Shown here: piece by piece, positions 31,465 to 34,046 of the stretch
Layout: each line of letters begins with the position of its first letter
Position numbering within the stretch: position 1 is the first letter of the stretch
NCBI GenBank assembly: GCA_009924775.1
Contig: RFQY01000008.1
Span: forward strand, 1 to 34,046
Source: Paracoccaceae bacterium
GTDB lineage: Bacteria; Pseudomonadota; Alphaproteobacteria; Rhodobacterales; Rhodobacteraceae
Length of the DNA: 34,046 nt
Reading direction: 5' to 3'
Made by a program: the position numbers and the translations under genes
The notes under the pieces: model-generated
Databases searched by the model: none
What the model saw: only the letters and a program-made list of their open reading frames with translations
What the model was told of the DNA's origin: nothing

Positions 31465-32518
31465 TCTGGCCCTGACCACAGCCATGGCCACGCTGATGGC
31501 CGCTACGCCGGCGTTTGCCGATAAAATGGGCCTTGGCCGCCCAGCCTTGCCCGAAGAGATTGCCGCGTGGAACTTGGATGTTTCGCCCAACGGCGATGGT
31601 TTGCCTGTAGGGTCTGGCGATGTGATGACCGGGGAAGAAGTGTTCGCCGAACATTGCGCCGTGTGCCATGGCGATTTTGCGGAAGGTGTCGACAATTGGC
31701 CCAAATTGGCCGGCGGCATGGACACGCTGGACCACGACGACCCGTTGAAAACCGTCGGCAGCTATTGGCCCTATCTGTCCACGGCATGGGATTACGTGCA
31801 CCGCTCGATGCCGTTTGGTAACGCGCAAACCATGTCGGTCGATGACACCTATGCCATCGTTGCCTATATTCTGTTCTCCAACGATCTGGTGGATGACGAT
31901 TTCGTTTTGTCGAACGAAAACTTCCTTGATGTTGAAATGCCCAATGCGGGTGGCTTCATCATCGACGATCGGGAAACCGCGGAAAAGCATTTCTGGAACC
32001 CCGAACCTTGCATGAGCAATTGTAAGGACAGCGTGGAAATCACCATGCGGGCCACTGTGCTGGATGTGACCCCCGAGGAAGAAGGCGCAGACGCCGCAGC
32101 CGCACAGGCCGAGCCAGTGCAAGTGGCCGCAGCCGAACCTGCGCCCGCCGCCCTGGCACCGGCCGCCGCCACGGCCGCACCCGCGGCCCCAGCCATCGAT
32201 ATGGCCTTGGCCGCCGATGGGGAAAACGTTTTCAAAAAGTGCAAAGCCTGCCACCAAGTGGGTGATGACGCCAAAAACAAAACTGGCCCCGTGCTGAACG
32301 GTGTCGTTGGCGCCAAGTTTGGCCATATCGAAGATTTCAAATACTCCAAGCCGCTGCAGGAAATGGCCGAGGCTGGTGCTGTTTGGGACGAGGCCAGCCT
32401 AACCGCCTTCCTGACCAAGCCGCGCGATTATATCAAAGGCACGAAGATGTCTTTTGCGGGCCTGAAAAAGGAAGACGATATCAAGGCCGTCATCGAATAT
32501 TTGAAGACGTTCCAATAA
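31448..32518 (+). CDS. soxD: SoxD, dihaem cytochrome c subunit
   Basis: The 356-residue periplasmic dihaem cytochrome transfers electrons from SoxC. A Sec signal (to about 24) precedes haem site CAVCH (70-74) in the N-terminal domain; an Ala/Pro-rich linker (about 211-251) leads to a second, cytochrome c2-like domain with CKACH (265-269) and Met in GTKMSF. The start at 31448 overlaps the soxC end by 17 bp, indicating coupling. Length and order match Paracoccus SoxD. Confidence 0.96.
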   Translation: MSKYRNLALTTAMATLMAATPAFADKMGLGRPALPEEIAAWNLDVSPNGDGLPVGSGDVMTGEEVFAEHCAVCHGDFAEGVDNWPKLAGGMDTLDHDDPLKTVGSYWPYLSTAWDYVHRSMPFGNAQTMSVDDTYAIVAYILFSNDLVDDDFVLSNENFLDVEMPNAGGFIIDDRETAEKHFWNPEPCMSNCKDSVEITMRATVLDVTPEEEGADAAAAQAEPVQVAAAEPAPAALAPAAATAAPAAPAIDMALAADGENVFKKCKACHQVGDDAKNKTGPVLNGVVGAKFGHIEDFKYSKPLQEMAEAGAVWDEASLTAFLTKPRDYIKGTKMSFAGLKKEDDIKAVIEYLKTFQ

Positions 32519-32751
32519 GCTTTAAAAATCCCGGCGGGGCCAGTTTTGGCCCTGCCGGACCGCTCGCTCGTTTTCAGGGAGGGAATCGTGCACGCAATAG
32601 TCAGATGTCGTCAATTTGGCCCCAGGCTGGGCCATCCACCTGTTGCCGTGCCGCGCCAGACGCTGCGCCCTATTCCCGTGAATTTTGCCAGATTTGGCCT
32701 GCAACACCCAACTTGCGTTGGTTTTTTTGCGTTTGAGAACAGGACACAGCT
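32519..32751. other. 233-bp gap between soxD and soxE with two hairpins
   Basis: Hairpin 1: ccggcggggcca (32531-32542) with tggccctgccgg (32547-32558), 11 of 12 pairs, GTTT loop, no immediate T run. Hairpin 2: ccaac/gttgg (32708-32712, 32717-32721) then T7 (32722-32728), a weak terminator-like element 24 bp before soxE. No gene is seen between. The gap is longer than others in the cluster and may hold a soxE promoter. Confidence 0.5.
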
Positions 32752-33474
32752 ATGAAGAGCGCCCTTACCTATATGTACCGGGGGGTGTTTGCCCCGCTGA
32801 TCGCGGCCGCTTTTGTGGCCACCGCCGCCATGGCCGAAGAAATCGGCGACGCCGAGCAGGGCGAAAAAGTATTTCGCAAATGCGCCAGCTGCCATCAGCT
32901 GGGGCAGGGGGCCGAACACCGCGTGGGGCCGCATCTGAACGGCATTTTTGGCCGCAAGGCCGGCACCGCCGAGGGCTATACCCGCTATTCGCCGGGGCTT
33001 TTGCGGGCAGGCGAAGATGGGTTGATCTGGTCATTGGATAACCTGTCTGCCTATTTGGAAAACCCGAAATCCTTGGTGTCGGGCACCCGGATGAATTTTC
33101 GCGGCCTAAAAGATGCCGACGAGCGGGCCAATGTCTTGGCCTATATGCGCCAGTTCTCGGATAACCCTGCCAATATTCCCGAGGCACAGCCAACCGCATT
33201 GCCCCATGAAATTACCCTACCGCCCGAGATTTTGGCCATTGTCGGCGACCCTGAATATGGCGAATATTTAGCCAGCGAATGCCAAACCTGCCACCGCTCG
33301 GATGGCTCTGATCAGGGGATTCCCTCGATCACGGGGTGGCCCACCGAAGATTTTGTTTTGGCGATGCACGCCTATAAACAAAAGCTTAGGACCAACCCGG
33401 TTATGCAAAACTATGCCGGTCGTTTGACCGATGAAGAGATTGCAGCTTTGGCTGCATATTTTGCGGGGCTCTAA
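32752..33474 (+). CDS. soxE: SoxE dihaem cytochrome c
   Basis: The 240-residue periplasmic protein has a Sec signal (to about 28) and two haem sites, CASCH (44-48) and CQTCH (177-181). The first half is cytochrome c2-like (GPHLNGIFGRKAG, GTRMNFRGL with a Met ligand), the second a smaller class I domain. Followed by soxF, it should form the SoxEF flavocytochrome c sulfide dehydrogenase. An aggacacagct region precedes the ATG. Confidence 0.93.
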   Translation: MKSALTYMYRGVFAPLIAAAFVATAAMAEEIGDAEQGEKVFRKCASCHQLGQGAEHRVGPHLNGIFGRKAGTAEGYTRYSPGLLRAGEDGLIWSLDNLSAYLENPKSLVSGTRMNFRGLKDADERANVLAYMRQFSDNPANIPEAQPTALPHEITLPPEILAIVGDPEYGEYLASECQTCHRSDGSDQGIPSITGWPTEDFVLAMHAYKQKLRTNPVMQNYAGRLTDEEIAALAAYFAGL

Positions 33475-33506
33475 ACCAGCCCCGCCCATAAATGGGAGGA
33501 CGAAGA

Positions 33507-34046
33507 ATGACATTGAACAGACGCGCCTTTATTGGCACAGGCGCCGCGGCCTTGGCCGCATTGCAGGCGCCTGCCCTTTGGGCCGCAGGCCATGGCAAGC
33601 CCAAGGTCGTTGTGATCGGCGGCGGTGCTGGCGGGGCCACTGCCGCCCGCTATCTGGCCAAAGACAGCAAAGGGGGCATTGATGTAACCTTGGTGGAACC
33701 CAGCCGGCATTATTACACCTGCTTCTTCTCGAACCTGTATATTGGCGGTTTCCGCGATATCAGCTCGATTGGTCATAGCTATGGCAAGCTGGCGTCAGAT
33801 TATGGCATCAACGTGGTGCATGATTGGGCGGTGGGCGTAGATCGCGACGCGCGCACCGTTACCTTGGCTGGCGGCGCCGTCTTGGCCTATGACAAACTGA
33901 TCCTCAGCCCCGGCATTGATTTCGTGGAAGGGGCCGTGCCCGGCTGGGATACATCGGCGCATAACAAGATGCCTCATGCCTATAAGGCAGGCAGCCAGAC
34001 CGAACTGTTGAAAGCCCAGATCGAGGCCATGCCACAGGGCGGGCGT
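33507..34046 (+). CDS. soxF: SoxF flavocytochrome c sulfide dehydrogenase, flavoprotein subunit (partial)
   Basis: The open frame begins at ATG 33507 after a ggagga site and runs 180 codons to the window edge without a stop, so it is truncated by the window. The start carries a twin-arginine signal (NRRAFIGTGAAALAAL), then the FAD-binding VVVIGGGAGGATAARYL (GGGAGG 38-43) and HYYTCFFSNLYIGG, in which the Cys (72) matches the residue that covalently binds FAD in this family. It is the sulfide-oxidising partner of SoxE. Family full length is about 420 residues, so more than half is missing here. Confidence 0.93.
   Translation, partial: MTLNRRAFIGTGAAALAALQAPALWAAGHGKPKVVVIGGGAGGATAARYLAKDSKGGIDVTLVEPSRHYYTCFFSNLYIGGFRDISSIGHSYGKLASDYGINVVHDWAVGVDRDARTVTLAGGAVLAYDKLILSPGIDFVEGAVPGWDTSAHNKMPHAYKAGSQTELLKAQIEAMPQGGR

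Noticed and set aside
32546-32755. 69-codon frame between soxD and soxE
   Set aside because: No family resemblance, it overlaps the hairpin and the soxE leader, and no ribosome-binding site is apparent.
1-34046. Insertion sequences, prophage or CRISPR arrays
   Set aside because: No transposase, integrase or phage-type gene and no regularly spaced direct repeats were found.

Overview
The window looks like chromosomal DNA of an alphaproteobacterium, most likely Rhodobacteraceae (Paracoccus/Rhodobacter/Roseobacter relatives). The evidence is a GC-rich, codon-biased sequence, a complete-looking soxTRS-VW-XYZABCDEF order like that of Paracoccus, a cytochrome c2/c550 gene beside an aa3-type oxidase gene (ctaD), and an FnrL-type box. 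No insertion sequence, phage gene or CRISPR array is visible.

Layout. (1) 1-4400: the 3' end of a putative structured small RNA with an intrinsic terminator, a CoA-binding protein gene, and a histidine block on the minus strand (hisB, hisH, hisA, hisF, hisE) interrupted by a plus-strand DUF2147 gene. (2) 4500-9330: two identical tRNA-Gly(GCC) genes, a DUF2244 membrane protein, ctaD with a perfect FNR box upstream, cytochrome c2/c550, lipB, rpiB and tRNA-Leu(GAG) with a partly duplicated terminator. (3) 9400-21300: an accessory catabolic region. It holds a COG0523 metallochaperone GTPase, a YtcJ-type amidohydrolase, a DUF1989 protein, an APRT-like phosphoribosyltransferase, a BtpA-like TIM-barrel protein, a LysR regulator, a PotDBCA-type ABC importer, a NodB-fold deacetylase/cyclic-amide hydrolase and a cytosine-deaminase-like enzyme. 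I infer uptake and dismantling of a nitrogen-rich heterocycle or nucleobase-like compound. An 11-bp motif is shared, in inverted orientation, by the two promoters flanking the LysR gene. (4) 21548-22783: an ACAD10/11-like acyl-CoA dehydrogenase. (5) 22850-34046: the sox thiosulfate/sulfide oxidation cluster, with soxTRS on the minus strand and soxVWXYZABCDEF on the plus strand; soxF is cut by the window end.

The most striking observation is that soxA is broken. The reading frame is intact through the first haem site, then the stretch that should carry the second haem motif is absent, and the remaining C-terminal part (with the catalytic-type GCVRDTRAE motif) continues in another reading frame. 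Removing one C from a CCCC run would join the two parts in frame, so the locus looks like a near-in-frame deletion plus a 1-nt indel. This could be a natural loss or an assembly/sequencing fault. If real, SoxAX would lack its catalytic haem while the other sox genes look intact.

Regulation of sox is legible. SoxR carries a Cys pair spaced 66 residues apart like the persulfide sensors SqrR/BigR. A perfect 18-bp palindrome fitting ATTC-N8-GAAT lies before soxX, a degenerate copy lies between soxS and soxV, and a third candidate lies between a terminator after soxA and the start of soxB.
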